From positions 8,316,661 through 8,380,660 of the forward strand of contig NC_033635.1 of the NCBI RefSeq assembly GCF_001540865.1: DNA of 64,000 nucleotides, written 5' to 3'. Under the pieces are notes generated by a model. That model saw nothing but the letters and a program-made list of their open reading frames with translations, searched no databases and was not told the DNA's origin. Shown here piece after piece: positions 11,218 to 24,158 of this stretch (its first letter is position 1; each line of letters begins with the position of its first letter). The position numbers and the translations under genes were made by a program. This DNA comes from Ananas comosus (Eukaryota > Streptophyta > Magnoliopsida > Poales > Bromeliaceae).

Positions 11218-12324
11218 TGTAACGCACTGAATCTTTGCAAATTGCGAGATCCGAGTGTTTGCCCTGTGATTCGAGTTTTTTAAGATATTTTGGAGGGTCA
11301 TTGACAGTGGTCCGACCTATGGCTCGTACCCTGAGAATTATAGTATTTTAAGTAGCGCTAAGGTCTCCAAAATTGAGGACTTAGGCTGCTCTCGGGTTGC
11401 CATATCTAGGGTGGTGTACCGGTACGCCTTGATGGCTGTACCGGTACAGGGCTGATGGTTGTACCGATACGGCCCTGGGCTTGTACCAGTACACGGCCGG
11501 CTACCCAGCCAACCCGAGGCTCGGGTCTGTGCGTACGAGGGTGGTGTACCGGTACACTTCCCCGTGTACCGGTACGCGGTCCAGACTGCAGTCTTGCGAT
11601 TCTGCAGAGGTGTTTTTGCTTTTGTAGCAACCTTATAACAGCACCCACGCCCCTTAGGGCTACCCCTGAGCTGAGGACTGTGGAGAGGAAGGTAAGGGAG
11701 CTCCTCTCTCTCCCTTTTTGGATTCCATCTCCATTTTGCTTGGTTTTTAGAGGATTAATCCCTCTTTATGCTTTTTGGTGCATTTCCCACCATTGGAGAA
11801 GCTTGGACCTTGGGTTTGGAGTTTGAGAGGAGGGAGTTCTCCACACTTGGTGGACTTGGAATCTTGTTTGGAGCTTCTAAAAGGTTAGTAGCAAGTTTCT
11901 TTCCTCTAGATTCTTGTTTTGGTACTTTGAGCTAGATGAAACCTTAGATTTGAATTTTAGGGTTTATTTTGGGACTTTTTGATTAGAAGCTTTTAGAGCT
12001 AATCTAATGGGATTAGAACCTTAGTTTAAATTGCTTTGGAAGGGATTTAGCTCCCATTTGGATTTTGGAGGGGATTTTCTACACTATAGGTGACTTTTAG
12101 CCCCTTATGCCTAGTTGGTTAATGTTTGCTCTTGTAGTTGCTCGTTTGCTTTGTGTAGCTCACTTTTTGATGCTTCTAGGGTGCTAGAAGCTTAGTGGAC
12201 ACCTTCGTTGGAGCAAACGAAGGGTTGCGCAAACTTCGGTGGGTTTGACCTAGCCTACAATATGAGAAATTCTCATATTCGATGATTTATGTTTCGTAAA
12301 GTGGAAATTATTGCATTTTCATGC
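11218..12324 (+). repeat. 3' LTR of element A, first part
   Basis: It matches the first ~1.1 kb of the 5' LTR, including the ACCGGT palindromes (11415-11578). The TATA-like box is lost. It breaks off at CATGC (12320-12324), the target site of solo LTR E. Confidence 0.9.
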
Positions 12325-14732
12325 TGTCACGCCCCGGGACCGATACCAATTTGGCCCGACCCGAGCACGTCAAACAGACGCCGAACGGACAGAGTTTTCC
12401 CTATCCGCCCAAGGCTCATCACATGTACAAATTCAAACAAGAAATGCACTAGCGGAAACATACACAAACGGCTTACACGAGAGTAAGCAATAGCCATTAG
12501 TGAAAGAAAGGAAAACTAAACATTCATTTGTACTATGATTCATTTTTGATCATATACATTGCATTCATCTTGTTCATTTTCGAATTCCCTACACGTCACT
12601 TCATCATTTCTTTCTTACATCACATTTACCACAAAATATACATTACATTCTTTTCTTTACATTACTAGTCATCATATACAAAAGATGAACATAGGGTAGC
12701 CACTACCGAAAAGTAAACCCAACTCAACTCTGGNACTTTGTTCTTTGTTCTTGTTCTTTGCACTTTATTCTTTAATCTCAAGGCTAACCCGGAGGTATCG
12801 CCACATTGACTTGCTTCACATTAAGTCCATCATCGCAGGAACTCACCCGCTAGGACCGTCCTTCGGGTTTACTCCAACCCGTGATGCATAACTCCGGAGC
12901 GCATCGCCCGAGGGGGAGCGACCGCCCTCGAGCACGGAACTCATAGCAAGTATGATCATATCCTTAACTCAAAGGATTATAAGTTCAATCTTGACTTTAC
13001 ACTAGCTCTAGTGTTCTTTACATCACTTTATGTTGCAAACTTATGCAATCGTTGTTCTTTACTTTTTCTTTTACTTTTGCTAACTCTAGCAATTATATTT
13101 TTTACATTCTTTACTTTTGGCTACCTCTAGCACTTCGTGTTCTTTACTCCCCACATTACTTTAACTTTAAACATTGTCATTTTCTTTATTCTTTACATTA
13201 CATTGGTTCTTTACCTCACACTATCTCTAGTGTCGTTTCACTTTAACTTTATCAAATGCCACTCGATCTAGGTCATTGTGCTACTCTGTTCTTTTGCTCA
13301 CTTTGGGTGCTCACTTTTCTCTCATGCATACACATAGGGTTTTCGACATTCACATAGTTCTCACTCATCATATTATGCAAGTTGTACTCACAATCATGCA
13401 TCATTACATTTTCATCATTACTTTACCCTAAAATGCATGCAACAATATATATATATGCTCAAATGAAGGACACATTAGGCATAAAGAGAAGTTCAATGAG
13501 TTTGAGAAGCACCACCCACCTCGTAGGTCTATTTAGGCGCTCCGACGATTTTCTTGAGATTTATAAGCTCCTCGTTCTTCACTTGCGGCAAAACGAAGCC
13601 AACTTAGGCCATTTTGGCCATATCTTTACATCGGCTTTTCGTAACGTAAATCCGAGCGCACCAACGCGTCGGAAATACCCCCAATTAGGTTTCTAGAGGG
13701 TCAATTGCACTTAGAAATCCCTAGGAGCAAAAGCCCCAATTTGGTGCCCTAGCTCCAATACATGTATCAAACCTAGGGTTTGATCTCATTGGAAAGCAAA
13801 AGTAGCTTAATTCTACTCTAAAAGGTCCATTAGAACCATTTCTAGCTCACTCCAAACCCTAGTTTGGATTTCACCATGAGAGGTAATGAAGCTCTCCTTC
13901 AAGCTTTACCACACACACCAAGCACATGGTCTTGATCTCAAAAGAAGCAAAAGAAAAGCTACAAAGACTCTAAAGGCCCTATAAAAACCATCTTTGCTCT
14001 AATCCAAACCCTAGTTTGGAATTTAACATGAGAAGGGGCAAGACTTACCTCTAAGCTTAGCTCCTTTCTTGCTCTCGAGAGGAAGAAGATGAAGTTGCTT
14101 CACTTCAATAGCTTCTTCTCCGCTTTCTTTTCTTCTTTTCCTTCTTTCTTTCTTTCTTCTTCTTCTCCTTGCCTTCTAGAGGAGAGAGGGAGAGGATGAG
14201 TTTGGGTGTGAGGGAATGAGAGGGAGAGGCTCTCACAGCCCTAAACATGACCCATAATGCATTTTTGCAGATAAGTCCCTCAGCTTTTATCTCATTACAC
14301 TGCCCGAACTGGGCAGTTCGCGCCCAGCGGGACCGGTCTCTCCTTCAGGGACCGGTTCCCGAAGGCTCTCCCCGCGCCAGCCAGAGCTACTGCGCGCAGG
14401 GCAACGCGTCTCTCTTTGGCGGACCGGTCTCTCGGGGACCGGTTCTCTCGCGGCAGGGACCGGTTCCTGAGAGCTAGCTTCTCAGGATTTAGCCGATTTT
14501 TCGGCTGTCTCATTCCATACGCGTTCGGGAACCGGTCTCTCCACCAGGACGGACCGTCCCGAGAGCTGAAAATCTGCAGTTTTGCAGAATTAGATTCTTT
14601 AGCTCTCGAAAACCTTCTACAACACACTTTTGATCGTTTTAACACCTTCGGACTTTCCGAAGTGTACCATCTCGCACTTTGGTCAATTTGACTAAAGTTC
14701 GATTATTATTTTTCGAATTTTCGTATATAACA
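12325..14732 (-). mobile_element. Solo LTR E (2408 bp), minus orientation, inside the 3' LTR of element A
   Basis: On the plus strand it runs from TGTCACGCCCC to TATATAACA. Identical CATGC duplications lie at 12320-12324 and 14733-14737. LTR A sequence resumes exactly at 14738. At least five ACCGGT-centred motifs (GGGACCGGTCTCT-like) lie at 14329-14540. On the minus strand these are upstream of a TTATGGG site around 14260, the presumed promoter. It carries one undetermined base at 12734. No internal region lies between the ends. Confidence 0.9.
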
Positions 14733-14737
14733 CATGC

Positions 14738-16160
14738 CATATATATTTATTGTGAATTTTAAATGCTAACATGCCTATGTTATGTGTAATGAATTTTTCG
14801 CGCCTCTATGTAGTAGAGAATTTGCATGTGGGACTTGTGCATGAGACTTGGCATTCTATTTGAGACTTGGTATCATGTTCTTATAGTGAAAATGAGCATT
14901 GCTTTCATGCATTTAAATCTATGCCTAATTGAGACACAAAGCCATAAAGACGCTTGGGGATTATCTACTTGAGAATGATTGAACTAATGTCATAAAGGGG
15001 CATTGAGCTCGAGCTATAAATGAACCTAGTATTAACATAATAAATGGAACATAGAACTTGAATTATGCTTACTTATAGCAATGCTTACGTGCATAAAGAG
15101 GCACTAAGCAATGAGTGTTGAACATCACATTGAGACATAGAACTGGACCGTTGGGTAGTATAGCTATTACCATGTTAGAGACTTGATGATCGGATACTTG
15201 AGACGATGACTTTGTTTGCTTGCCATTTGTGCTCATTCGCACATGCTTGTGAGGGTCGCTCCCTACAAGCGGCACTCCGGAGTTAGCCTACGCGACTTAT
15301 GTTTGCTCGTGCGGTATCGAGAAACCTACGAGCGTCGAAAGGGATAGACTCATTTCCAGAGTGGGAATGCTAGGCTACCATCGACACTTAGGCGGCACAG
15401 AGCTGGACTACACTTGTGTAGGTCCTGAAACAAGATTGAACAATGACTTCAACCGTAAAGGTTAATCACTACAAGATAGGATGTAGTAGTTGGATCACTT
15501 GGACATGTTTATGGCGTAGTGGTGGAACTCGAGACAGGTTTATAGTATACTTGATAATATTACTCATTGCATATTAGTATACTTGTTGCCATGATAGAAC
15601 ATTCGAGCTATGTATCGACTTTTTTCATTTTGATAGGATGAATATACATCATGTTATTTTGCAGTATAGTATTTAGCACTTTTACATACATGCTTTCTTA
15701 TTTGCATTTCCTTATTGTTGCTTTTGTACTTACCCCTTTTCTTTGGGCCTAGTGGTGCATTGAGCTGAGGTCAGTAATTGCCCACTGGAAACTATAAATT
15801 ATAGTTCTCACGCCCCTTGATTTATGTCTTTATTTCAGAGTATCGCCTCGAGCTAGCTTGTTCGCGAGGGTTGTTCGATAGGTGGTCTACCTCTCTTTTG
15901 CTTTATTTTGGGAGAGGTTGAGAGTTGTACCTATGTATAGAGACCACCCCATATTCGTAGTACTTTGAGATGATTATTGTACTTACTTTTCTTTTCTCTA
16001 CTTGTTATTTGTATTTAGCTGTTAGTTGCTCTGATATTTCTAGTGACCCTATTTCTTCTTGCTTTCATACCCCTATTGTTGTAGACGCCTTATATGTGCA
16101 GGCATATGGCAGGTCTGGGCACGCACCTGGCGGGCCTATGCCGGGCCCCGGAGCGTGACA
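14738..16160 (+). repeat. 3' LTR of element A, second part
   Basis: It continues the LTR from CATATATATTTATTG as in the 5' copy (1231 onward) to CGTGACA at 16160. A ~40-bp piece present at 2358-2398 of the 5' LTR is missing near 15840. Confidence 0.9.
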
Positions 16161-16941
16161 GAGCTCGACAGAGATACGCTGCATACTCGGTTGGGTAGCT
16201 CCCACGAGTGCCACTCCGGAGACGGGCGCTATGCTTTTGCGTTGGTGTCGTTCGTGCAGGTTGGACTTGCTCTCCACGGACTGGTTAGTGTGGAGGTAGC
16301 TGAATAGTCGCAACCGGGAAGGACGGGTGTGTTCACAGTCCCAGGGACGGGTATGATTACAGTCCTTATTTGAGATTAGGTCTGAGTTGACATTGTTCTA
16401 CAGAGGGTTAGAGTTACTGTATGATAGTATAGCGATTTTTAGCTGTAGATTTCTTCCAACTTTCTTTACTATTCATGCTTATCCCTGTAGACTTAGTGGG
16501 TAGATCGATGAGTTTGAAGGCGGTACCCACTGAAGACTACTTTTTGTAGTAGTCTTCACACCCAGTTGTAACCCTGTGTTTGCAGAGCCTTCTGTTTCGG
16601 CTGCTGCTTCTACTGAGACTGATCGTGGCAAGGGCGTTGCAAGTTAGAGCCCTTCCAGACGAGTCGCAAAGCTAGTGGAGCACCAGCTGCAGGTAGTTGT
16701 AGCTTTTTGGGTCCTTACATACAGTTGTTGTTTTCTCGCCAGAGCGAGTTTTTGTATACCTCGATCATATGTATGTATTGAACCATAGTTCTTATATATG
16801 GTTTATTTTCCTAGCTGCTCTATACTACTGTTTGTAGTATTGTATGGTTACAGGTACTTCACTTCGTATACAGGAAAAATACCTATGTATACGGCGGGTC
16901 TTTTAGCGAGCCCGGGGAAACGAGTAATCCGGGGCGTGACA
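16161..16941 (+). mobile_element. Right fragment of the old family B LTR
   Basis: It is homologous to the reverse complement of 18088-18880 and ends in the family terminus CCGGGGCGTGACA at 16941. Together with 98-147 it formed one LTR before element A inserted. No primer site follows, so it is a 3' or solo LTR. It is clearly older than the two LTRs of element B. Confidence 0.75.
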
Positions 16942-18082
16942 TAGTTCTATTTCTAAATACGATGAATTTAAATTTTAAATATTAAATATTTAAAATTTAA
17001 AAGTGAGATTTAAATTAGAGGAATTTTGTTTTACTATTTAAAAAATTTGTAATGTTGGTAAATATTTTAATTCAACATATTTAATATGTTTAAGAAACTT
17101 TTAAATTCCTATAATTTAAACATTAATTTTGTATCACTTATTTAAAAAATTTTGAATGTAGGTTAAAAAATTTATAATTTAAATGTGTTTACTATGTTTA
17201 AAAAATTTAGAATTGTTCTACTTTAGACATTAATTTTGTATGACTATTTAAAAACATATGTAATGTTGGTAAATGTTTAAATTTAACAAATTATGAATTC
17301 ATCTTAGTCATTAAATTTGTATAGTAATTTAAAAAATTAAATGTGGGCAAATATTTAAATTCAACATATTTAACATATTTAAAAAAACTTAATAATTTTT
17401 CTAATTTAGATACTAATTCTTTATTACTATTTAAAAAATTTAATGTAGATAATTTATTAGAAATATAGGGTTATTACTATAGGAATTTAAAAGTTATTAC
17501 TATCAAAACTAAAAAAATTTAATGTTTTCTGATCCATTAGCTATCGCAAATTTCAACAAGTTATTACTATCAAAAATAGAAAAAATTAATATCCTACAAT
17601 CTGATAAAATTTGAAAATTCTCATATCGAACTAGAAAAAAATTAACTAACAAATTAAAAATAATCTAAATTTCATTCTTATTTTATTAAAAAAAGATTTA
17701 GAAAGCAATATGTATGGAAAGAAATTTTAATGCATAGTTCTTAAAATTAAACTCATTTGAAATATTAAACAAATAAACAAAGAGAAAAAAATTAAAAAAT
17801 CATATTGTCAAATAATTTAAATTTTTCCTTATATGAAATGCCAAATTATGAAAGAAAAGATAGAGAAAGAAAAAGGAAACAAAGAGGAAATAAAAATTTT
17901 AAAAATATAGTAGAGGTAAAATAACTAAATTGTCCATATATTAAAAGATAAAAACACCCTTTTGAGGTACCTGATAACCAGTACCTCTCCCAAAGTGACT
18001 TACTATTTCAGGTCACAAATAAAAAAAAACTAAATCTGAGCCATTGAATACGCGTAAATGAACGGTAACGAAAAAAAAAAGT
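16942..18082. other. AT-rich spacer without recognised genes
   Basis: It is strongly A+T rich with recurrent TTTAAAAAATTT and AAATTCAACATATTTAA motifs. I see no frame, RNA gene or clear element boundary. It ends with the ATAGA target site of element B (18083-18087). Confidence 0.6.
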
Positions 18083-18087
18083 ATAGA

Positions 18088-20315
18088 TGTCACGCCCCGG
18101 ATGTCTCGTTCCCCGGACACGCGGACAAATCCGCCGTATACAAAGGAATTTCTCCTGTATACGAAGCGACAACTGTACCTGTAAATCAAACACTACTACG
18201 AACAGTAGTAGAGAGCTGCTAGAGAAAACAGAAGCTAAACAAACTGAGTTTCATATACATAGTCCAAATCCAAAAATACAGAGCTACTCGCACTGGCGAG
18301 TTAAGTCTACTATGTACATAAACTCGAAACAAAACATCTACCTGCAGTAGGGGTGCCTCTAGCTTCGCTCGTCGGGTAGGGCTCTAACTCGTGACGCCCT
18401 TGTCTCGATTCGCCTCGAAAGGTGCAGCATTCGAAACCTGTGGCTCTACAAAACAGGGGTAACAATTGGGCGTGAGAACTACTGTAAAAACAAGTAGTCC
18501 TCAGTGGGTGCCGCCCAAACAACATCGGTCCACCCACTAAGTCTACAGAGGGGAGCCAGGATAGTAGGAAAATGCAGGAAATAAACTCAACCGCTACAAA
18601 TCGCTACACTATCATGCTCTACACTAACCAACTGTAGGAAATGTTAAATGTGACCCAATCCAATCGGGACTGTAAACATACCCGTCCCTGGGACTGTGAA
18701 TACACCCATCCCTGCCCAATTGCGACTATCCAGCTACCTCCACACTAACTGGTCCGTGGATAGCAAGTCCAACCGGCATGAGCGACACCAACGCGAAAGC
18801 ACAAAGCCCGTCTCCGGAGTGGCACTCGTGGGCGCTACCCAACCGAGTATGCAGCGTATCTCTGTCGAGCTCAATCAGGCTCTGTCAAGCCAAAGTCTAA
18901 GTAACCGACTCGAACTGGTCTAACAACCAACAAGTAACGTGCCCTCGGCACAATCTGACGCCAAAACGGCGAACCGAGCCCACCGTCAACCCCAACGGCG
19001 CCCAAAAGTCCGAAACAGCCCAAACGACCCTGTAAAAATCCACTCGGCGTACCAGCACGAGCGTAAATGTATTCTAAACTACCTGGAGTACTCGTCTCGA
19101 GGATGCTGCGACAGTACAATTTTATAACGGCTCCTAGAGCTAAATCAGGCAGTTTAAAAAAAGTGACAGGTCCAAATCGCAGGTTTTCTCCTAATTCAAA
19201 TTCCAAGTCCAATAGGTATAACCTACTCAATTTATTACCACATGCTCCAAATTCAGATTTGCAGTCTACAATATAATCTATGAATTCGAGCTAGAATAGA
19301 CTATACCAAAATCGAAATTATACATGTCGACGATTAGAACTTAGGAGTCAAAACCGATGTAACCCACCTCAAGAAGCTAGCTTCTGGCAGCGAACGAAGC
19401 CTCGAACCAGAGTGATCCCTGCTGGATCAACTGGAACCCTCCAAGTCTAGCACTCGAGCTAACTCCAAGCTCTACGATCAAAATCCACCAATTCAGTCAG
19501 AATTTCGCAGCAACAGAGTAGAAAAGGGATTCAACCAAGCTAACCTTCACCAAATCTGGCAAGTAAGGGCTTCGTGGATTCCTCTCGAAGTCTCGAATCC
19601 AACGAACCAAGTCTCGTCGCAATCCGATGCTCCTACGTCGAGTACAAGCTGAAATACTAACAGTCGATGATGAATTTCAGCAAACAACATCACTTCGAGT
19701 TGAAGTAGTAAGAACTTGCCCAAAACCATGGAAATGCTGAATTACCCACCTCTACAACGCCAAGCACCGGTGCGACTGAAAAAACGGCGAAAACCTACGC
19801 TCGCCCGGCCTCCTCGCGCTACCCCGGCGTCAAACACGTGCTCAAACGGCTCCGCGGCGCAACGTCGGCGACGAATTCTCCAACCGAGCTCACTTGCCTT
19901 CAATCGAGACTAGAGAGAGAGAGGAGAAGAGAGAGCAACAAGAACTCTCTCTCTCTCAGCTCAGCACAAGCCTATATAGAGAGGGAGAGAGGTGGTGATA
20001 CAAACGAGGGAGGGAATTACCAAAACAGCTCTCTACCTACCCCCTTGTACCGGTACATGGGCTCCTGTACCGGTACAAGAGCCAACCCGAGAGCAGCTAA
20101 ACCAGTGCGCGCTGGTTGTACCGGTACAGCGTGCTTGTTGTACTGGTACAGCAAGCAGAGAAATCTGCTGTTTTGCCGATTTCTTCGCTATAAGTTGTCC
20201 TCGCGTTGTACGGAGTCTGTTTTGTGTCTATTTGACGCTAACGCGACTCGGAGTTGTCCCGACACTCTCCAGAGCTGCCGACAAGCCTCCACAACAGAAC
20301 ACCAGGGATCTCACA
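18088..20315 (-). repeat. 3' LTR of element B (2228 bp)
   Basis: On the minus strand it starts TGTGAGATCCCTGG at 20315 and ends GGGGCGTGACA at 18088. A TATA-like TATATAG sits at 19972-19978 and GTACCGGTAC palindromes lie upstream of it. Spurious plus-strand frames here are not genes. Confidence 0.9.
19972..20149 (-). promoter_or_regulatory. Promoter region of LTR B: palindrome cluster plus TATA-like box
   Basis: GTACCGGTAC occurs at 20047-20056, 20067-20076 and 20118-20127, with variant GTACTGGTAC at 20140-20149. All lie 70-180 bp upstream (minus strand) of the TATA-like box at 19972-19978. The right LTR has perfect copies at 38600, 38620 and 38693 and variant GTATCGGTAC at 38671. A different copy is mutated in each LTR, so the ancestor probably had four perfect copies. 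A regulatory role is inferred. Confidence 0.55.
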
Positions 20316-20330
20316 TCCTCCCCCTCTACA
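20316..20330 (-). other. Polypurine tract of element B
   Basis: On the minus strand TGTAGAGGGGGAGGA immediately precedes the start of the 3' LTR. Confidence 0.8.
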
Positions 20331-20364
20331 AAAATTCGTCCGCGAAACTGAAACGTACCTCTGC

Positions 20365-23300
20365 TCAGGCATCAAACAAATAGGGATAGGCCTCCCTCAT
20401 CATCGTCTCAGGCTCCCAAGTCGCCTCCCGCTCCTCATGATTACTCCACTGCACTTTCACATACGGGATGACCCGATTGCGCAATTCTTTCGTCTCTCGA
20501 GCAAAAATCCGCAACGGTCGCTCCTCGTATCTCAGATCCTCACTAATCTCCAGTGGAGTGAAGTCGATCACGTGAGTGGGATTGAAAACGTATCTCCTCA
20601 ATGCTGAGACGTGGAAAACATCGTGGATGCCAGCAAGTCGCGGGGGTAGAGCTATCCTGTATGCAATCGGTCCGATATGCTCCAAACTGGCGTATCCCTC
20701 TGGACGACGAGACTTTGAGGAAAACATGATCTCCAACCTGAAACTCCAAGTCTCGTCTCCTGGTATCGGCGTAGCTACTCTGTCGGCTCTGTGCTGTCAA
20801 AAGGTGTCGTCGAACGATTCTCACCTTTTCCTCAGCCTCAAGTAGAATCTCCAGTCCAAGTGTCCTCCGCTCACCCACATCGCTCCAAAACAGGGGGGAT
20901 CGACATCTGCGTCCATACAACGCCTCAAACGGAGCCATCTGAATGCTCGTTTGATAGCTGTTGTTGTACGCAAACTCAACCAGTCTCACATGTCGATACC
21001 ACCCTCCTCCAAAATCCAGGACGTATGCCCTTAGCATGTCCTCTAGAGTCTGTATGGTCCACTCTGACTGACCATTTGTCTGTGGGTGGAACGCTGTGCT
21101 AAATTGCAGCTGAGTGCCCAAGGCGGTCTGAAGGCTCCTCCAAAACTGGGATACAAACCTCGGGTCTCTGTCTGACACAATCGACACTGGCACGCCGTGT
21201 AGCCTAACGATCTCATGCAAGTATAGCTGCACGAGTCTCTTTTTGGGCCAAGTAGTCTGAACCGGTAGGAAGTGAGCAGACTTGGTCAGTCTGTCCACTA
21301 TCACCCAAATCGCGTCGTAGCCATCCTGTGCTCTCGGCAATCCAACGACAAAAGTCCATAGTGATGTACTCCCACTTCCACTCTGGCACTGGCAGACTCT
21401 GAAGCTTGCCAGCAGGCACCTGATGCTCGGCCTTCACCTGTTGGCAAGTCAAACACTGAGCCACAAATCTGCCAATGTCCTTCTTCATTCCAGGCCACCA
21501 GAACCGTGCCTTTAGATCATTATACATCTTGGTTCCCCCAGGGTGAACCGTATAAGGAGAACAATGAGCCTTTCTCAGAATGTCTGCTCGGATCTCCGAA
21601 TCCACAGGCACACACAGTCGGTCACTGTACCGTAGTACTCCCGAACTGTCGAAAGCAAAACCCTCAGCCTGCCCCCTGTCTAGCTGCTCTCTAATCCTCA
21701 ACAAGTACGGATCTCCACTCTGTTTCTCTCGGATCCTATCCAACAGAGTGGGCTGTAAAACTAGAGACGTCAGCCTCGCCGTAGACCCAGGGGGTACTAT
21801 CTCGAGTCCCAGCCGCTGTAGCTCCTCGAGTAGGGGTCTCTGCTCAGTAATCCTCAAACTCAGGCTCTGCACTGACTTCCTGCTCAACGCATCTGCCACC
21901 ACATTCGCCCTGCCGGGATGATACTGAATACTAATGTCATAGTCCTTCAGTAACTCCAACCACCGGCGCTGCCTCAGGTTCAGCTCCCTCTGTGTGAACA
22001 GATACTTGAGACTTTTATGATCGGTGAAGACCTCGCAGTGCTCGCCGTACAAGTAATGCCGCCAGAGCTTCAAAGCAAAAACCACCGCGGCAAGCTCCAA
22101 GTCATGCGTAGGGTAATTCTTCTCATAATCCTTTAACTGCCGTGAAGCATAAGCAATCACCCTACCATGCTGCATCAGCACGCAACCAAGTCCACTGTGC
22201 GATGCATCACTGTAGATCACGAATCCATCCCCCATCACCGGAAGGGCAAGGATAGGAGCCGACGTCAACCTCAGTCTCAACTCGTCAAAGCTCCTCTGAC
22301 AGTCGTCGCTCCAGACAAAACGAATCCCCTTCCGCGTCAAGCGTGTGAGGGGTGTGGAAAGCTTCGCAAAGCCTTCCACAAACCGACGGTAATATCCTGC
22401 CAGTCCCAGGAAGCTCCGTACCTCAGTCACCGTCGTCGGTCTAGGCCAATCTCGAATCGCCTCAATCTTCTTCGGGTCCACTGCTACGCCCTCAGCTGAA
22501 ATCACGTGGCCCAAGAAAGCAACCTCCCGTAGCCAGAACTCGCACTTCTTTAACTTGGCATACAACTTCTTCTCGCGCAGAAGCTGTAGCACAATCCTCA
22601 AGTGCTCCTCATGCTCAGCATCACTCCGGGAGTAAATCAGGATATCGTCGATGAAGACTACCACAAACCTATCCAAGAACGGCTTGAACACTCTGTTCAT
22701 CAAATCCATGAATGCGGCAGGGGCATTCGTCAATCCAAAAGGCATCACCGTGAACTAATAATGCCCGTACCGAGTCCGAAAAGCCGTTTTGGGAACATCC
22801 TCGGCCCTCACCCTCAACTGGTGGTAACCTGACTGGAGATCTATCTTCGAGAAGACATAAGATCCCTGCAGCTGATCAAACAAATCATCAATGCGCGGCA
22901 AAGGATACTTATTCTTGATGGTCACTTTATTCAGCTTCCGGTAACCCACGCACAGCCTAAGTGAACCATCCTTCTTCTTCACAAAGAACACCGGCGCTCC
23001 CCAAGGCGACACACTGGGCCTCACAAACCCTCTATCCATCAAATCCTGCAGCTGCACCTTTAGCTCCCTCAGCTCTGCCGGCGCAATCCGATAAGGTACC
23101 TTCGAGATTGGTGCAGTTCCAGGAACTACATCAATCACAAACTCAATCTCCCTCTCCGGCGGCAACGATGTCAACTCAGGAGGAAAAACATCCGGAAACT
23201 CACGGACTACAGGGATATCCTCGAGTTCCGGCGCCGCCGTAGGTACCTCCACAACTGTCGCTAAGAAAGCGATACACCCACTGCTCAGCATCTGTCGAGC

Positions 23301-24158
23301 CCTCGCCGAAGATATCCAGGTGGCAAACAACGTACTCCTGCAGCCTCTGAAAGTGAACTCCTCCTGGCCTGGCTCGCGGAACGTCACCGTCCTCGCTCCA
23401 CAGTCGATCGTAGCATAGTACCGCGCCAGCCAATCCATACCGAGCACGACGTCGAAGTCCTGCAGCTGCCCTAACACCAATAGGTCTGCGGGCATAATCC
23501 ACGAGTCTAGCTGCATCGGACATGACCAACAACACTCCACATCCTGCAAAACATGGTCTGGGATCTGCACCTCTCGTGCCTGAGACAACGCTCCTAACTC
23601 TAGACCATGTAACTGTGCAAATACTCGGCTAACAAAGGAATGCGATGCACCGGTATCAAAAAGAGTGCGAACTCTAATGCCAGAAATCAAAGTGATACCT
23701 GCCACCACTCGGTCGGCTGCTGTAGAGTCCTCCACCTCAGCTGCGTAGACCCTGCCACTCGGAGCCTGTTGTCGCCGCTCACTCGACCGCGACACAGACG
23801 ATCTGTCTTCCTGGCGGTAACTCGGTGCTGCTCCGTAAGACTGCTGTGGTGCTGGTGGTGCTGAAGCTGATAATGGTGCTGAAGATGCTGCTCGGGGACA
23901 AGCTGCCCTCATGTGTCCCGGCTGACCACACCCGTAACACCTGCCCTCTGTCTGCTCACACTGCCGGGGCCAGTGTGGTCCCCCGCAGATCACACACTGT
24001 GGCGTCCTCTGAGTCTGCCCCTGCTGACGGGATCCCCTAGAACGCTGACGCCCCGAAGACCCGCGACCCTAAGAACGTGCTCGTGAAGGTTTCGGTGGAC
24101 GTCTGCTGCTCCACTGGCCTTCGTCATCTGCAAAGGTGCGCTTCCTATCCTGACCCTG
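20365..24158 (-). pseudogene. Gag C-terminus and Pol of element B (protease, RT, RNase H, integrase, chromodomain-like end)
   Basis: From 24158 leftward one minus-strand frame gives the Gag tail with zinc knuckle [14 protein letters not shown] (23939-23898) and protease DTGASHSF (near 23657). Reverse transcriptase follows, with [16 protein letters not shown] and catalytic FIDD near 22652. RNase H has SDAS and [10 protein letters not shown]. The integrase HHCC zinc domain includes CLTCQQ near 21430. Damage seen: a TAG at 24071-24069; a stop at 22757-22755 just before MPFGLTNAP; a frameshift near 21340 at the start of the integrase core (frame continues as [20 protein letters not shown]); and a second frame change with deletion near 20700-20740. 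The last frame ends in WSNHEEREATWEPE, a chromodomain-like tail. Gag upstream of 24158 is cut by element C. The RT motif [11 protein letters not shown] has Gly where Asp is usual. It is not functional as is. Confidence 0.9.

Larger units (their letters stand above)
148..16160 (+). mobile_element. Element A: Ty3/gypsy (Tekay/Del-type chromovirus), degenerate, with nested insertions
   Basis: Two LTRs in the same orientation start TGTAACGCACTGAATC at 148 and 11218 and end in CGTGACA at 2709 and 16160. A tRNA-Met type primer site follows the 5' LTR and a purine tract precedes the 3' LTR. Flanking pentamers CAGCT (143-147) and GAGCT (16161-16165) are a probable target duplication with one mutation. 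The interior carries decayed gag and pol frames and solo LTR D. The 3' LTR is split by solo LTR E. With the two solo LTRs removed the element is about 10.2 kb. Gag core, protease and most of reverse transcriptase are absent or unrecognisable, so it is non-autonomous. Confidence 0.9.

Noticed and set aside
19838..20383. 181-codon plus-strand frame
   Set aside because: It runs antisense through the U3 of LTR B and out into the internal region, with no domain. Its frame is kept open by the repeated palindromes.
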